Shown one piece after another: positions 1-10,255 of a DNA stretch of 64,000 bases. A program made the translations under genes and the position numbers. Numbering within the stretch: position 1 is the first letter of the stretch; each line of letters starts with the position of its first letter. This DNA is from Prorocentrum cordatum (Eukaryota; Sar; Dinophyceae; Prorocentrales; Prorocentraceae). The notes under the pieces were generated by a model, which had not been told where the DNA came from, made no database searches, and worked only from the letters and a program-made list of their open reading frames with translations. The stretch lies in the NCBI GenBank assembly GCA_963575745.1, contig CAUYUJ010020727.1, positions 355,001 to 419,000 on the forward strand. Direction: 5' to 3'.

Positions 1-352
1 ATGGCGGTTTCTTTTTCAGGATGTGGCTCTCGCTTCAGCGCCGCGCACATTCGCTTTTCAAATTCTGCAACAGTTTCACTGATGGAGGGCGGTTCCTTGC
101 CAAAATGTGGCGCTCGTTCTAGCGCCGCGAACATCGGCTTTGAACATTGACAACAGTTTCACGGATTCGCATGGTTGAAGTCCCTGGAACGGCGTCCTGG
201 CACGATTTAAGATTTGCCAGGACACAAGAGTCATGTTGATTCGCGGTGCTGACGTTCCAGGAGTGGCATTCTGCTGCGATGCAAAACTGTCAGGGCGCAC
301 CAGTCATGTTGTTTCGTGGAGCTGCAGTGCCAGGATCGGTGTTCTGGGGCAC
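1..352. repeat. Degenerate tandem repeats of ~86 bp and ~90 bp
   Basis: Bases 3-86 and 88-172 are two diverged copies of one unit (GGCGGTT, then TGTGGC-CTCG, AGCGCCGCG, CATTCGCTTT and AACAGTTTCAC in both). A second pair follows at about 212-352, sharing CCAGGA and AGTCATGTTG-TTCG-GG-GCTG. The window probably starts inside an array. No gene is seen. Confidence 0.55.
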
Positions 353-448
353 GGTTGCGGATTCTCAGTTTGTTGTCTCCCAATCGGACGTTTCACGCAA
401 TGAAAACTATTCAGACGGAAGGATCCCACATGAGAGTCTTCTTAGTGC

Positions 449-534
449 GCATGATAATCATCATCACCATCACCATCACCATCACCATCACCATTATCAT
501 CATTATCATCATCATCATCAATCATCATCATCAT

Positions 535-598
<64 letters not shown>

Positions 599-600
599 GA
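449..600. repeat. (CAT)n/(CAC)n microsatellite
   Basis: About 150 bp of CAT/ATC triplets with CAC interruptions at the 5' end. It opens several frames (poly-His, poly-Ser, poly-Ile) that are not evidence of a gene. Confidence 0.95.
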
Positions 601-654
601 CGACTGACGATGGTGATGGTGCCAGGATGCCACGATACCAGAATGCGACCTGTG

Positions 655-1010
655 AGGCCGTTGAGACCTGTGGGGCCCGTGGGGCCTGTGAGACCTGCAG
701 GGATTGCGGGACCTGTGCGACCTGCGGGCGGGGCCTTTGCTCTCAGCGGGGTGTGTGCGACCTGTGAGGTTTGTGGGGCGGGTGAGACCTGGGGGACCTG
801 CGGGCCCTGTGGGACCTGTAGGACCAGTGGGGCCCCTGGATCTTGTGGGACATGTGGGGCTTGTGGGATCTGTGAAACTTGTCGGGCCCGTGGGACCTGT
901 GCGGCCTGTAGGTTTGTTGGACCCGTGGGACCTTCGGGACTGGCAAGCCCTGTAGGACGTGTGGGATTTGCGGGGCCTGTAGGACCCGCAGGACTTGTGG
1001 GCCCTAGGCC
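655..1010 (+). repeat. Nonamer minisatellite, consensus CCTGTGGGA
   Basis: About 355 bp built from diverged 9-nt units close to CCTGTGGGA/CCTGTGGGG. Because the unit is three codons long, one plus frame reads Gly-Pro-Val-Gly-Pro-Val, another reads Cys-Gly-Thr-Cys, and the minus strand is also open. A related block lies at 9491-9745. Confidence 0.8.
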
Positions 1011-1373
1011 AACGAGCAGCAGCCCCCAGACAGCTTCGGCAAGGTCATGGTGTTGGCGGGCACAGCGCTTCTCTTCTTGATGGTGCTGTGGCGAAAGTGG
1101 TGGAGACGTAGGGCAACCCGCGTCCCCACCATGTGCTGCGTGGGCAGTGACGAGGTCGCGAGCGACGGCATGATGGAGGAGTTAGTCCGTCCTTGTTTTG
1201 AAGCCCTGTTGTACAGTCTACTTTCTTGGGCCCTGGCGAGATCAGACTGGGTGGCAGGCTATCTCAGATCGTCCTGATCGTCTTTTGGATCGCAAAGATC
1301 ATGTACTCCACGATTCTCAATTCTGTGATTTTCATAAATGTGGGCTTGTCGTCACGAGGGTCCGTAGCGACGG
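1011..1373. other. No recognisable gene
   Basis: Short open frames only. One (1047-1277) starts with a hydrophobic stretch followed by Arg/Trp but resembles nothing I know. It may belong to the 5' end of the LINE that follows. Confidence 0.4.
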
Positions 1374-2003
1374 ATGAGCACTACACGGAGCACATCACCA
1401 AGTGTCAGAGCCAGTCGTGGGATGATGACCATGCCGAGCTCCATACTTCAATTTTGTTGGCCACCTGTGCGGCGGATGCAGGTGTGGGCCCACGCTCGGA
1501 TGCTACCCTCGAGCCTTCCAGCGACCCCTCTGTATGGAGGTGGCGGCAAGGGAGGCTCGAATAAAACAGCGCGTAAGGCGGATCAGTCGGCAGTTCTCCA
1601 GGGGCTTATGAAGGCTGTCGCGGTGATCCAGCAGCGCATCGGCCTGAAGCACGAGGCCCCTGCTACAGCCACTACCACGACGGTGGCCACTTGGCTTGGG
1701 CCCGAATCGTCGAAGCCGGAGAAGGCCAAGGCCGCGAAGGCCATGACGTCGGACCTCTAGATCATCGAACGGTTGGGGGGCCTCATCGGGTACGTGGACT
1801 CCGCGACGGGCTCGCAGCGCAAATCCATCACCACCCCAGCGGCGTGTAGTAAATTACGGGAAGTTGCGGAGCCCTGGGGAACTGCGGCGATCATCGCTGC
1901 GGGCCAGGCTCGCTTGGCGCTGCAGACCCACTGGTTATTCTTTCGACACCCGATGCCGAGCTTACGTCCGCTGAGCAGGTTCGCAAAAGTTTCTGCAACA
2001 TGA
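1374..2003 (+). pseudogene. LINE N-terminal reading frame (unknown function)
   Basis: From about 1530 the frame reads like protein (GGGGKGGSNKTARKADQS..., then Lys/Ala-rich), passes an in-frame TAG at 1758-1760 and continues as IIERLGGLIGYVDSATGS to a stop at 2001-2003. The last part looks weaker than the other frame (ELTSAEQVRKSF..., beginning near 1954), so a frameshift near 1900-1950 probably joins it to the next segment. No domain is recognised. It is placed in the LINE because it is collinear with and directly upstream of the OTU and endonuclease parts. Confidence 0.5.
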
Positions 2004-3110
2004 CAAACATCGCGCACGTGGCCCTCGACCCTGCAGGTGGGGAATACGTGCTCCTCCAGGGCCTCAAGGGCCCGAAGAAGATGAGGGCCCGAATAATCTA
2101 CCACGGCTCGGACGCTCCAAGGCGTGCTGGCCTAGATGTGGCGATCAAAGATGACGGAGTGGTGAACCATGAAAAGTTAACATTGGTAAGTCATCGCATC
2201 GCGGTCGTGCAGGAGCTCGCGGGCGAGACGCTGTACCACCAGATGTACAACCAACCCCAAGCTTTCCCTACCGTCGTGCTGGGAGAAGCGGCCGCCGCGC
2301 AGATTGCGCGCACCCGCGGTGCCATCGCCGACGAAGCTGAGACGACGCGCGCCGCGACGATTCCCATAGCGTTCGAGGCCATGCTGTGCGAGATCAGCCC
2401 CCCGCTCGGCTGCTTCGCGATGAAGCAGGCTCTACCGCATCTCCGAAATGGCCCACCCAGGAGGATGGGGGGGGCGCCCAAAGAGTATCTGCAGAGAGTT
2501 TGTGAATTATTTCAAAACGAACGCAACTTGCTTGTCTGTCGCCCTTTTGGGAAAGCCAAGGTGGGCGCCATGTCTCTCTCAAGTCGATGCTCTTGGGATG
2601 GTAGAACTAACAAGGTACTATGTCACACGCGCCTTGTCAACCTGGACGACCCCGCAGCACGTGGCCGACTGTGGCGGCAGAGAGAGGCTTCCTGCGCACC
2701 CAGGAGCCAACGAGGGCCGGGCCGAGGGCCTGGCTGTTTTTTCGCAGAGCCTCCCCAGGGAGCTGTTGCATCAAGTTTCGCTTTCAAGAGTGGAGTGTTG
2801 ATTGCGCGGGCGGTGGGGCCCCATGCGGCATCGCGCCAGAAACCGAAGGAGAGCCAGCCATCCACGACGCGCAGTGCGCGGGGCGCTGCCAGGCCGAGGG
2901 CGCAGAACATAGATGAGGAGCCCGAGGGGCCACCGCCGCGAGCGCCCCCCCCCCCCGCTCCCCCGCCCCAAGGACGCCGCAACGGCCGCGGAGGCATCGG
3001 GCGCTGCGGCGGCGCCCAAGGAGGACCCCAAGGCCGAGGTCGAGGAGGGGCCCAAGACGGAGTCGCGCCCCAAGCTGCAACGAGGAGGGGATGGCAAAGC
3101 GATTGGAAAG
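1954..3110 (+). pseudogene. LINE ORF segment upstream of the OTU region
   Basis: A frame starting near 1954 (AEQVRKSFCNMTNIAHVAL..., first Met at 2000) is protein-like to about 2500. The signal then moves to another frame at about 2480-2800 (REFVNYFKTNATCLSVALL...) and becomes Pro/Ala/Lys-rich through 2940-3100. The low-complexity stretch looks like a linker before the OTU region. I recognise no domain. Frameshifts lie near 2490 and 2900. Confidence 0.5.
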
Positions 3111-3540
3111 CATGTTACCCCGTTCTCAAAGTGGTTAAAAAATGTTCGATGTGCCGGCGAAAGCGATTGTTTCTATATTGCAGCAGGTCGCGGCCTTCAT
3201 CGCGCATCCCCGAGCGGCCGCGCGCCGCCGGTCAACGCCTCCGAGCCGAAGGGCCCGATCCAGGGGCACCTGCGGACGTTGGCGCAAAGAGCTGGACTCA
3301 AGAAAGCTTTCGGAGCGACGAAGCTCCAAGCTGAACGTCGCGGCGCGACTGGAAATCCTGCTGGAGCCCTTGCTGTTTGTCTACTGGCCTACGAGGCGAA
3401 GACTGACATCTACATCTGGGCGAAGGATACCCATGGCAAATGGATTCTTTACGGGCGAGAGCCAAACGCTAAACCAACACAATGCAGAAGTTTGGCTGAC
3501 CCTCGAGGAGCAGCATTACCAATGGCTCGAACCCCGTGCG
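3111..3540 (+). pseudogene. OTU-like cysteine protease region of the LINE
   Basis: The frame reads CAGESDCFYIAAGRGL near 3150-3195, matching the OTU nucleophile motif (Asp-x(0-2)-Cys-aromatic-aromatic). About 110 residues later come TDIYIWAKD and then, after a +1 shift near 3475, LTLEEQHYQWLEP, matching the OTU C-terminal histidine motif (HY-x-x-L preceded by an acidic turn). Spacing and order fit a ~130-residue OTU fold. In retroelements such proteases are thought to process or deubiquitinate element proteins; that role is inference here. The frameshift between Cys and His means this copy cannot make the domain as one chain. Confidence 0.6.
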
Positions 3541-4380
3541 GACATTCAAGGTCTACCTGAGTTTCAAGATACCCTGCGCTTATGGCGCGACCAAGTTTTC
3601 CCATGCCCGCAGCGCGGAGTGCAAGGAAATGGCGAGGGGGATGAGGAGGATATGCTATTACTACTTGGCCTTCGGGGTACTCCAACAGCTCATTCGGGAG
3701 CGATCGCAAGTATTCTGGGGCTGGGCGAACGCGCGGAGGAGATGCAGAGCCTCCTGGGGCTCGAGTCTGGTGGGGCCGTAGCCCTTGCTGCTGAAGCTCC
3801 GGGTGATTCAGATGATGCGTTCAAACAGTTCTGGGCATGGCAGACTGGTGAATATTCTATGTGTGTCAAGTGTGGTTGGACGCCCGATACCTCAGACGGT
3901 GTGATGAACGGTCGCCGCCAGTATAAGTCTTTGATGCGTGTGCAGCCGGACAGACATTGGCGTGGGTGTCATGGTGAGCCAGCGCCAAAGATCGGGAAAA
4001 TGGTGCACTCGCAGATCTCCCAGTTCCTTCCCAACTTAGCCAAGATTCGCGAGAACATTCGCCAGCGTACCTTCGCCGAGCATCTGCTGTGGAAGGCAAA
4101 GCTACTTGTTCGGATTCAAGAAGCTGTCTGCGAATGCGACCCTCGAACGGTGCTCTCCGTTCCCTGTGCTCAGAAGACCCCGGCGGCCTACGGGCGCGCG
4201 CGCCGTGGCATCCAGCGCCCTCTTGGACAAGCGCCCTGGAGCATCTGCAGTGCAGGGCTGAACAAGGCGACGCAGAAGCAGTTCTTATCGAGCACGGTTG
4301 GCGCTGCACGCGTGCGACGCTACTTCGAGGTGGAGGCGAGACGCACCCAGCGCAAGAAGGCCAACTTCGGGCCCGAGTAG
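3468..4380 (+). pseudogene. LINE ORF segment with Cys/His cluster and basic tail
   Basis: This continues from the OTU histidine motif in one frame to TAG at 4378. Middle residues contain CVKCGWTPD...HWRGCHG (3860-3980), a possible zinc site (C-x2-C ... H-x3-C-H). A helical Lys/Arg-rich stretch follows (KIRENIRQRTFAEHLLWKAK), then a basic end ending KKANFGPE. The position between protease and endonuclease suits a nucleic-acid-binding linker. The coding signal continues in another frame toward 4640. Confidence 0.5.
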
Positions 4381-4638
4381 CGGTCCAAGAGGACGAAGTA
4401 TTGGGCCGAGTATTCGAAGCGCCCAGAACGCAGGGAGGCGAAGCGCCTTCAGAACAAGCTCTTGGACAAGAGGAGGCTGCAGAGGGGTCCCGAGCGCGAG
4501 CGCTACCTCCGGCAGAAGCGCAAGCGGGCTCGGGGGGCCTGGAAGCGGCAGTGTGCTGCGCGCTCTTCAGCACGCCCCCCCTCGTGCTGAAGGCGCCCCG
4601 ACCCCCGCGACCCGCTCCCCGGGGGAGGGGGGGCGCCG

Positions 4639-5717
4639 GTGGAGAGTGGCCAGCTCGGCGAGCTCGAGATGGCCACCATCAACGCGGCGGTTCTGAACGC
4701 TGCGAGGCTGGAGGAGCTGCTCGCCCATGACGACCTGAAGACTGTGGACTTCCTGGCCCTGCAGGGGGTTCGCCTGCATGCGGAGCGCCCGCGTTGGGTG
4801 TCCGCGGCAGCGCGGCGGCTGGGCTGGCGGTGCGCTGTCAGCGCGCCGCCTGGGAAGAATGCAAAGTCGATTGCGATGCAGGGGGGTGCAGCGCTCTTTT
4901 CTGGCGACCCCGTGTTGTTTCGATCCTCGAGTCACCGATGTATGAGGGGTCGAGGGTCTTTTGAAACGGTTGTATCAGCGTATGGACCCGCTTCGGTTGC
5001 GATTGCGGAGTGGATGGACGAAGTATTCGATTGGATCAAAGTGATTGCTGCTGGGGAACCCTGGATTGTGCATGGTGATCTCAAGTGGAGGCAAGCCTAT
5101 CAGCAGTGTGTTCTCATTGACGCGACGGTGTGCCAGATGACGGCTCCGACGACCTTGGCGGGGACTTCTCCTGCCCGGATCTGTTCGTCGGGAGTGGCTG
5201 TGCAGCATGCGTCCACGGTTTTTGTGCAGTGCATCCCCTACCGCGGCTTGGCGGTGCGCACTACCTCCTGGAGAGCCACGGTAGGGCCCGCTACGAGGCT
5301 GAAGCGCACGGCAATCTTCGAGTTGGACCAGCGTGCCCTGGCTCTTCCTGAAGATACCGATGCTATGAATATGGACGTGGACAAAGTATTGCCTATGCTT
5401 GGTGCTTCCAAAACTATGACACAGCGCTGGGAGCGCTGGCACGCGCGGGCCAACCGTGCGATGGAGCTCGGGGTCGAAGCGGGCCTCCTCCTCCAGAGCA
5501 GAAGTGCCGAACGACCGAAAGGATTATATCCCGCGGAGAGGCCAGTGGCTACCGCGCCCAAGCGCCGCGCGAACGAGCCCATCATCTCGTCGAGATTGAA
5601 GAAGCTCGCCCGAAATATTGCAGAACAGCTGAAGCGAAGCCCGCCCAAAGCACGCTTGGAAGGGCATCATCTTGACGTTTTCATCGCTTTTTGTTTGAGG
5701 CGCGTTATTGACAAAGG
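4639..5717 (+). pseudogene. APE-type endonuclease region of the LINE
   Basis: After a Met at 4639 or 4669 the frame reads LNAARLEELLAHDDLKTVDF-LALQGVRL, the start of the endonuclease/exonuclease/phosphatase fold (usual form: N...LL......D-x-x-x-LQET). QGGAALF follows, then SAYGPAS, then PWIVHGDLKW, the position of the GDFN motif. The catalytic Glu of LQET is Gly here and the Asn of GDFN is Lys, so the enzyme looks inactive. After about residue 250 comes a linker with Arg/Lys-rich helices (RWERWHARANRAMELG) as in other LINEs before RT. In LINEs this domain nicks the target to prime reverse transcription. Confidence 0.65.
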
Positions 5718-7320
5718 GTGCGCAGGTTGCCAAGTCTTGGCCGCGCCCGCGACCGTGTTTCGGATGCTTTATCTAAGCTGGAACGCCGACTGCGCTCTGA
5801 GGACAGCTCGACGTGGAATAAGATCTCTGCCAATGGGTTTATCGACTCGGAGTGGTGGCAGGCGGCAAGCTCCGTCATGCGCGATCCCACGGAGTGCCCC
5901 GCTTTCACAGCCAATAACATGACGAATGAGTGGCGCAAGATATGGTGCCCAGAAGGTTTCGACGGTGCTGGTTGTGTCAAATCCTGGTTATCACATGTTC
6001 ATCGTTTGCGTCGACCTCTTCCTCAGAGTAAGGCGCCCGCTGGATGGATTCCGAGTTAGAAGCAGTTTTTACTGGCCATCGCCCGCGGCAAGCGCAGCGT
6101 TGGCTACGACGGCTGGACGGCCCGCGAGCTGAAGTTGATGTCCTCGACTTTTTTTTGTGACCCAGGACCTCTGCGACCTGTGGGTTGACGCGACGAAGTA
6201 CCTGGGGCCCAACAGTATGACAGAGACCGCGGTGGTATCTGAGCACCCCGACGATATCGTGAGTTTGCAGAGGTTGTTGTTTTCCTGGAGAGTGGTTGGT
6301 GTACCAGAGAAGCGTGGAGCCTCGCGCCCGATCGGTGTGGCGAATGTACTCTTGAGAAGTTGGCTCGCCGCGTGTGAAGAAGCTTCTCCCGCCCCGCAGG
6401 CAGCGCAGTTCGCTTGTAAAGCGGAGACGTCGGTGTGTCATGCGGTATGCAGCTGGCTACGGGCTCGCGTGTCCGCTCAGGCGGGCATGGAGCGAGTCCT
6501 CAGCAAGTGCTATGACCAAGTCCCCCATGAGGTGGGTATTGTGTTTCTTCGTGCTGCTGCAGTTCCTGCGGATATTGTGGCTGTGTCTTTCGCGGCGCGG
6601 TCTGGTCCACGACGTTGCCGGGTGGCTGGAGTTGTATCTGGTGAAGTGGTTTGGCCATCTCGAAGCTTGGCGCAGCAAGACCCCCGCGCGCCCGAGGTGC
6701 TCGGCTCGGCGCTCGCGCCGCGGGAGGTGGAGGGCGAGCAGTTCCTGTTCATGGACGGCTGCTCCCTGGCGTGGCGCGGCGACCAGCAGTTGATCGACGA
6801 CGTCGCCACGACCGACCGCTTCGCCTCCGAGAAAGGCGCCGCGGAGAATCGCAGCAAGCGCCAGGAATGGCATCGCGGAGAGGTCCGCCGCATCGAGCAC
6901 ATCTGGGTCGAGGCCGCCCCCGATGGCCCCGCGGCCCCCGTCGCGCCAGCGGGGGGATGGAAGAAGGTCTATGTAGCCATCGCAGCGCTACGTCAGTTGC
7001 CTGGAAGTTCGCGTACCCGGCTTCAAGCAGCTGGTGCATATGTGCTTCCTCGGTGGCTCTGGTGCTGCCCAGTGTTTACCCTGCCGCCTGATGGTGTGGC
7101 CGCGAAGCTTATGAGTTCTATTATTCGGACAAAGTGCTTGTGGTGGTGCCGTGGACGTTTTTGGTCCCTCCTATATCCAGTATCACCCAGTGTATTCGAA
7201 TGTGCTCACGGCGGTACGCCGCCTGACGGAGGGGGAGTTGGACTGCCATCCCTGGATCGACCACAACCTGCAGACCTTCTTCGAGGCGATCGGGCTGGTC
7301 TTCGTGCAGTAGGATGTTGA
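5718..7320 (+). pseudogene. Reverse transcriptase of the LINE, active site FMDG
   Basis: Frames shift near 6060 and 6140. GYDGWTARELKLM (about 6100) is the RT0/1 block. ASRPIGVANVLLRSW (6330-6370) is block 2. LSKCYDQVPHEV (about 6500) holds the first catalytic Asp. SLAQQDPRAPEVL (6665-6705) is the QGDP block with Gly changed to Gln. FLFMDGCSLAW (6744-6776) is the catalytic YxDD box, where the second Asp codon is GGC (6757-6759). A thumb-like Trp/Leu-rich part runs to the stop at 7318. The mutated box and shifts mean the RT is dead. Confidence 0.8.
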
Positions 7321-7436
7321 CCGAGGTATCCGCGTTCAGCTTGATCCTGAAGAGTCGGACCCGCGTATGAAGTGCATCTCCCAGGGCCGCTAGGGTTTCT
7401 GGAGTTCTGAAGGCGAACGGGTCTACAACGTTTTTC

Positions 7437-7588
7437 GTGCAGTGCGTCGGCTTCGAGCACTTTCAGCAGCGGCCCCGAGCCGCGGAGACTTCCCAGGCAC
7501 GAGCGACGTCGACGTCGAGGCCCTCTCGGGCAAAGCTTGGAAGCGTTTTCGTGACGGACTTTCCCCAGCCGCATGGCAGCAAGTTCTC

Positions 7589-7623
<35 letters not shown>

Positions 7624-7960
7624 AGTTCTCCAGCTCGCATGCCCGTGGTGGTGGACGCGACTTCGATTGTGATCCATATTGCCCGTGTTGTGGAGGCCCT
7701 CATTGGCCATCAGTTTGTCACTGTGTTGCCGAGTGCGCAGCCGTTGCAGATTTGAGACGACAGCTCAGTACCTTCTATGGTGTGGCCAATCACTTGCCGA
7801 ACTTGAAGTTGTCAACTCCATTGCTCGCGCAATCATCTCACCCACCCACCCGCAACTTGGTTTGCAAAACCCATGCGGGACCGAACACAGATATTGCTCC
7901 GGGGTCGTCTTGGGGCCCTCGGGGGCGTCTCAAGAGCGCCCCGAGAAGGCCGGAGAAGCA
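7437..7960 (+). pseudogene. LINE C-terminal CCHC motif region
   Basis: After a frameshift near 7320-7440 the frame reads through a TA microsatellite (poly Ile-Tyr) into YCPCCGGPHWPSVCHCVAEC (about 7675-7734). This is the Cys-Pro-x-Cys-Gly ... His ... Cys motif commonly found at the C-terminus of LINE polyproteins, where it is thought to bind nucleic acid. Coding-like sequence (LRRQLSTFYGVANHLPNL) follows, then the frame fades toward 7900 and runs into the CGA microsatellite. Confidence 0.6.
7588..7620. repeat. (TA)n microsatellite followed by TGTGTG
   Basis: About 13 TA units, then GTGTGTG, inside the LINE C-terminal frame. Confidence 0.95.
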
Positions 7961-7964
7961 AGAC

Positions 7965-8404
7965 GGCCGACGACGACGACGACGACGGCGGCGACGACGA
8001 CGACGCCGACGTCGACGACGTTGAAGATAATGACGCCGACGCCGACGACGACGACGAAGACGACGACGACGCCGCCAGCGAAGACGACGACGAGGGAGGA
8101 GGGAGGACGACGACGGCGACAACGACGACACCGACGACAACGACGACAACGAGGGAGGAGGGAGGACGGCGACGACGCGAACGACGAAGAAGGAGGAAGG
8201 ACGGCGACGCCGACGACGACAACGACGAGGGAGACGCCGACGACGGACGACGACAACGACGACGAGGGAGGAGGAGGAAGGACGACCACGGCGACAACGA
8301 CGACGGAAACGACCACGACGCCAAAGAGGACGACGACGACGAACACGAGGAAAGACACAGGACGACGTAGGCGACGACGACGACGACGGCGCGGGAGGAG
8401 GGAG

Positions 8405-8451
<47 letters not shown>

Positions 8452-8457
8452 CGCAAG
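7965..8457. repeat. (CGA/GAC)n microsatellite, ~490 bp
   Basis: Imperfect CGA triplets interrupted by GGAGGGAGG blocks that recur about every 60-70 bp, giving a weak higher-order period. All frames through it are low-complexity and not genes. Confidence 0.95.
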
Positions 8458-8890
8458 AGCGCGCGCGCACGCTTTTGTTGAAAATCCGTGTTGCGAAACC
8501 TTGTGTTTTTGTGTTTTTTTTGGACGCGCGATTTTGACATCCTTCCGAAACCGATGGGTTTTGAAGGATTTCGGCGCACGCGCGCGACGACGCGTGCGTT
8601 TGCACTTCGTCCCATTTGTTGCTTTCGACATGCGCGCGCGACGCCCGTTTGGTAGCATGTTGCGAAATCTTGAAAACCGATGGGTTTTCTCAAGATTTCG
8701 CAAGAGCTCGCGCGTAAGCTTTTTTAGCAAGTCAGTGTTACGAAACCCCTGTGTTTTTGTATGTTTTTTGGAGACTCGATTGCGAAATCCTTCCGGCACC
8801 GAAGGTTTTTGAAGGATTTCGGCATGCGCGCGCGACGACGCGCGCGTGTGCACCTCGTCCCGTTTTTTGCACGGGATTCGTGAAAAAGTG
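8458..8890. repeat. Duplicated segment with three related hairpins
   Basis: Two diverged copies (about 8460-8640 and 8705-8880) share GCGCGCGC, CGAAACC-TGTGTTTTTGT-TTTTTTGGA, GAAGGATTTCGGC and CACTTCGTCCC-like blocks. Three hairpins lie at 8539-8569, 8661-8702 and 8783-8821. The middle one has a 12-bp outer stem (TGCGAAATCTTG with CAAGATTTCGCA) and a 6-bp inner stem around a GATG loop. No coding signal. Confidence 0.75.
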
Positions 8891-9490
8891 CTATGTTAGA
8901 ACAAAACATGTCACCGCATAGTGTTTTTTTCAAGGGAACCTCAGGGGGGGATACCGGCTGGCCTGGGACATTGTGATTTCAGATTTAGGATGGACATGTG
9001 GTCAGAATCATGTGTGATTTACATACACGAAAGGGGGAGCGATAACGCCGGGTGGGGGTAGAGTTTATGTTTTAAAGAAAGGAGAATAGAGTCTTGGTGG
9101 ACCAGTCAACCTCGGGTTACCTCGAGTTTTGGATGGATTACCCTGTCTGCCCACCGTGTGGCTGAGCGAAGATCCGAGGTTATGGTGATGCAGGTCCGAA
9201 TCGGCGTGTACTATGTATCTACTGGACTTGGGATGCGGAGTCAAAATCAGACTTGTGTCGGAGGTGGGCTTGTGGGTTGAGCTATGTTTTCTTGCTGTGA
9301 GTTGTGCTTGAATGCTGTCTTTGACACCTGATCTTGATCTTGTTTTGATGTTGGAAGCTAGCTACCCGTGCCTCCTCATCCTGATCTTCATTGATATTCT
9401 GATGTATGGGAGCTGCTACAACGAATGTCTTGTTTTTTGATGTATATCCAGGTTCCAACTCCAGTTCGGTTGTTCCTGAAGTACACCTAG
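8891..9490. other. No recognisable gene
   Basis: 600 bp of lower-GC unique-looking sequence. A purine-rich stretch (AAAGGGGGAGCGATAACGCC) lies near 9028. No long frame, RNA gene or repeat was recognised. Confidence 0.5.
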
Positions 9491-9745
9491 CCCCCCCCTG
9501 TGGGATCTAGGGGGCCTGTGGCACCTTCTGGACCTGTAGGACCTGCACGACCTGGTGACCGGTGCAACTTGTGCGACTCATGAGACCCGTGAGTCCTGTG
9601 AGACCTGTGTGACGTGTGCGGCCTTTGGGCAGGTGGGCCGCGTGAGGCCTGTAGTACTTGTGCGATCTGTGGGAACTGTGGGCGCTGTGAGTTTTGTTCG
9701 GCCTGTTGGACTTGCGGGACCTGTGAGGGTAACCTGTGCGCCCCC
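9491..9745 (+). repeat. Second nonamer minisatellite block (CCTGTGGGA type)
   Basis: Same 9-nt pattern as at 655-1010 (CCTGTGAGACC, CCTGTAGGACC and similar), again with open frames on both strands. The two blocks are ~8.5 kb apart on either side of the LINE. Confidence 0.75.
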
Positions 9746-9782
9746 TGCTCCCGCTGGAGACTTTACCACCATCAACGCTCTT

Positions 9783-10255
9783 GGAGTGCTCAAGTGTTAG
9801 GCCTTCTACAGTGAGCCAACGAGTCTGTCGGATTACTTACATGCGGGGGGCCCCCCTAGGGGAGAGGGTTCCCGCTCGAGACGTCCTCGCTATCCACTGA
9901 CAGACGAGGTTCCCGCTCGAAGCTTCCTCACCATTTTTCCCCTTGGGGTACTCAAGTGTTGTGCCTGCAACAGTAGACCGATGACCCGCTCGGATTACCA
10001 ACATGAGGTGGGGACCCCATAGGGAGGGGCTGCCGCTCGAGACTTCCTCGCTATTCACTGACAGACGAGGCTCGCGCTCGAGACTTACCCACGATTTGCC
10101 CCCTTGGGGCGCTCAAGTGCTATGGTTGCTACAGTAGGCTGAGAACCCACTCGGATTACTCACATCGGGCGGGGACCCCATCGGTAGAGGGCTGCCGCTC
10201 GAGACGTCCTCGCTCTCCACTGACAGACGAGGCTCCCGCTCGAGACCTCCCCAAG
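9783..10255 (+). repeat. Triplicated ~160-bp tandem repeat
   Basis: Three copies start near 9783, 9948 and 10108 at GG-GY-CTCAAGTG. Each holds CTACAGTAG-type, CTCGGATTAC, GGGGACCCCAT, CCGCTCGAGAC and CTGACAGACGAGG blocks. Inside each unit CGCTCGAGACxTCC occurs twice, so the unit has its own inner repeat. Not coding. Confidence 0.85.

Larger units (their letters stand above)
1374..7960 (+). mobile_element. Decayed non-LTR (LINE-type) retrotransposon with OTU, APE, RT and CCHC regions
   Basis: One plus-strand succession of broken frames gives the order: unknown N-terminal part, OTU-like cysteine protease, Cys/His cluster, APE-type endonuclease, reverse transcriptase, C-terminal CCHC motif. That order is typical of APE-class LINEs; an OTU-like protease is known in a few LINE groups (for example Dualen/RandI-like elements of green algae, from memory). 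At least six frameshifts, one in-frame TAG (1758-1760) and lost catalytic residues show a dead copy. No target-site duplication or poly-A tail was found; the 3' end runs into the CGA microsatellite near 7960. Both boundaries are approximate. Confidence 0.8.

Noticed and set aside
246-1080. Poly-His/poly-Ser and Gly-Pro-Val frames that look like a collagen-like or CxxC protein
   Set aside because: They are fully explained by a CAT microsatellite and a 9-nt minisatellite; frames on both strands are open equally.
7833-8853. Long Arg/Asp/Thr-rich frames on both strands
   Set aside because: Products of the CGA microsatellite and flanking repeats; no non-repetitive coding signal.
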